DNA of 25,083 bases from Clostridiaceae bacterium UBA5444 (lineage in GTDB: Bacteria; Bacillota; Clostridia; Clostridiales; Oxobacteraceae), in the NCBI GenBank assembly GCA_002426575.1, contig DIRE01000010.1, positions 14,781 to 39,863 of the forward strand, written 5' to 3'. Below the pieces are notes generated by a model. It did not search any database, was not told where the DNA came from, and saw only the letters and a program-made list of their open reading frames with translations. Numbering within the stretch: the stretch's first letter is position 1; every line of letters begins with the position of its first letter. Made by a program: the position numbers and the translations under genes. Positions 24,503-25,083 of this stretch are shown here, in pieces.

Positions 24503-25083
24503 TTAGTTAGGCGAAATATGAGTTAGAGGGCAAAATAGCTTGGAAAAGGATTTTTGGCCATATCCTTCAAACTTTACTGTTATATATTCATCTGTTTCTG
24601 ATATAACATATCCATTTCCATACCTTTCATGGGAAACCAACTTTTTATCCGATTCTATATTTTGCTTTTTATTTATATTTTCAATAATCTCTTTTCTAAG
24701 TTCAAGAATGCTCTTATTTGAAGAATTGAATTTTTCACTTTCAATTATTTCATTAGGTATCATTTTTAGATATGGACTAGGGCTTGGGAGGGCTCGTCTA
24801 AATTCTGGATTAGAGTGATAAGAAATTTCAAGATTATCTTTAGCTCTGGTTATGCCAACAAAAAAAAGCCTCTTTTCCTCTTCATCATCAAACCTTCCTT
24901 CAAGAGGCATAACTCCATAATTTGCTCCACTTATAAATACATATTTAAATTCTAGGCCCTTAGAGGCATGAAGGGTCATAAGCTTTACAGAGTCTTTTTC
25001 AGGGTCTATTATGTCATCAATTACTTGACTCCCATAAAGGCTTAAATAATTTATAGCCCTTTTTACTCCCTCAAATATTTCAA
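24503..25083 (-). CDS. UvrD/PcrA-like superfamily 1 DNA helicase, C-terminal part
   Basis: C-terminal 193 residues of a 3'-5' DNA helicase; the frame is open to the right edge (upstream residues EIFEGVKRAINYLSLYGSQ), so the gene starts outside. Motif V reads VKLMTLHASKGLEF and motif VI reads EEEKRLFFVGITRAKDNL, both diagnostic for the UvrD/Rep/PcrA group. The last 45 residues (HERYGNGYVISETDEYITV, then KFEGYGQKSFSKLF) resemble the Tudor-like C-terminal domain of PcrA that contacts RNA polymerase. The family functions in repair and replication conflict resolution. Whether this is the housekeeping PcrA or a paralogue cannot be told from the fragment. No clear terminator follows; a 7-bp AACATTT / AAATGTT repeat is seen near 24473-24497. 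Confidence 0.92.
   Translation of the reverse strand, partial: EIFEGVKRAINYLSLYGSQVIDDIIDPEKDSVKLMTLHASKGLEFKYVFISGANYGVMPLEGRFDDEEEKRLFFVGITRAKDNLEISYHSNPEFRRALPSPSPYLKMIPNEIIESEKFNSSNKSILELRKEIIENINKKQNIESDKKLVSHERYGNGYVISETDEYITVKFEGYGQKSFSKLFCPLTHISPN

Noticed and set aside
1..25083. CRISPR array, IS element, prophage, toxin-antitoxin or defence island
   Set aside because: No regularly spaced repeats, transposase-like or integrase-like protein, phage structural protein or paired toxin-antitoxin ORFs are visible; the gene content is housekeeping plus one transport locus.

Overview
The window looks like chromosomal DNA of a low-G+C, endospore-forming anaerobic Firmicute (class Clostridia). 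The reasons are AT-rich coding sequence with strong GGAGG-type Shine-Dalgarno sites and frequent TTG/GTG starts, a V/A-type ATPase operon in clostridial order, a SpoVB-type sporulation flippase, an M29 aminopeptidase, and a transmembrane AraC regulator beside an LplA/LplB/YtcP-type ABC transporter. No species can be named from this sequence alone.

Region 1 (1-5856, minus strand) is the promoter-proximal part of a V-type ATPase operon, transcribed right to left: stalk subunit G/H, I, K, E, C, F, and the first 346 codons of A, which runs off the left edge. The K rotor subunit carries the complete set of side chains that bind Na+ in the Enterococcus hirae enzyme, so this rotary ATPase may be a sodium pump or synthase.

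Region 2 (5857-15437) is a set of housekeeping and lineage genes. On the minus strand lie a B12-binding radical SAM/DUF4080 protein, a zinc-dependent phospholipase C-like protein without a secretion signal, and a likely operon of class I aminotransferase, LolA/RseB-like + DUF4367 protein and RluA-type pseudouridine synthase. On the plus strand lie an unrecognised small membrane protein, an M29 aminopeptidase and spoVB. Several strong hairpins sit between these genes. Two of them enclose the Shine-Dalgarno of the following gene.

Region 3 (about 15646-24265, minus strand) is a carbohydrate-type ABC transport locus. It runs from a membrane-bound AraC regulator (Cache-like sensor, two TM segments) to an LplA-type lipoprotein, two CUT1-type permeases and, unusually, a second lipoprotein of the unrelated family 5 (Opp/Dpp-type). 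No ATPase gene is present. An inverted pair of REP-like repeats lies between the first binding protein and the permeases. Hand-counted stretches of this locus are richer in G+C than the flanks, so it may have been acquired laterally.

Region 4 (24503-25083) is the C-terminal end of a UvrD/PcrA-like helicase running off the right edge. I found no CRISPR array, IS element, tRNA, rRNA, recognisable defence system or clearly novel multi-gene system. The observations most worth a second look are the mixed-family transporter operon with its internal repeat, the hairpins enclosing ribosome-binding sites, and the non-secreted phospholipase C homologue.
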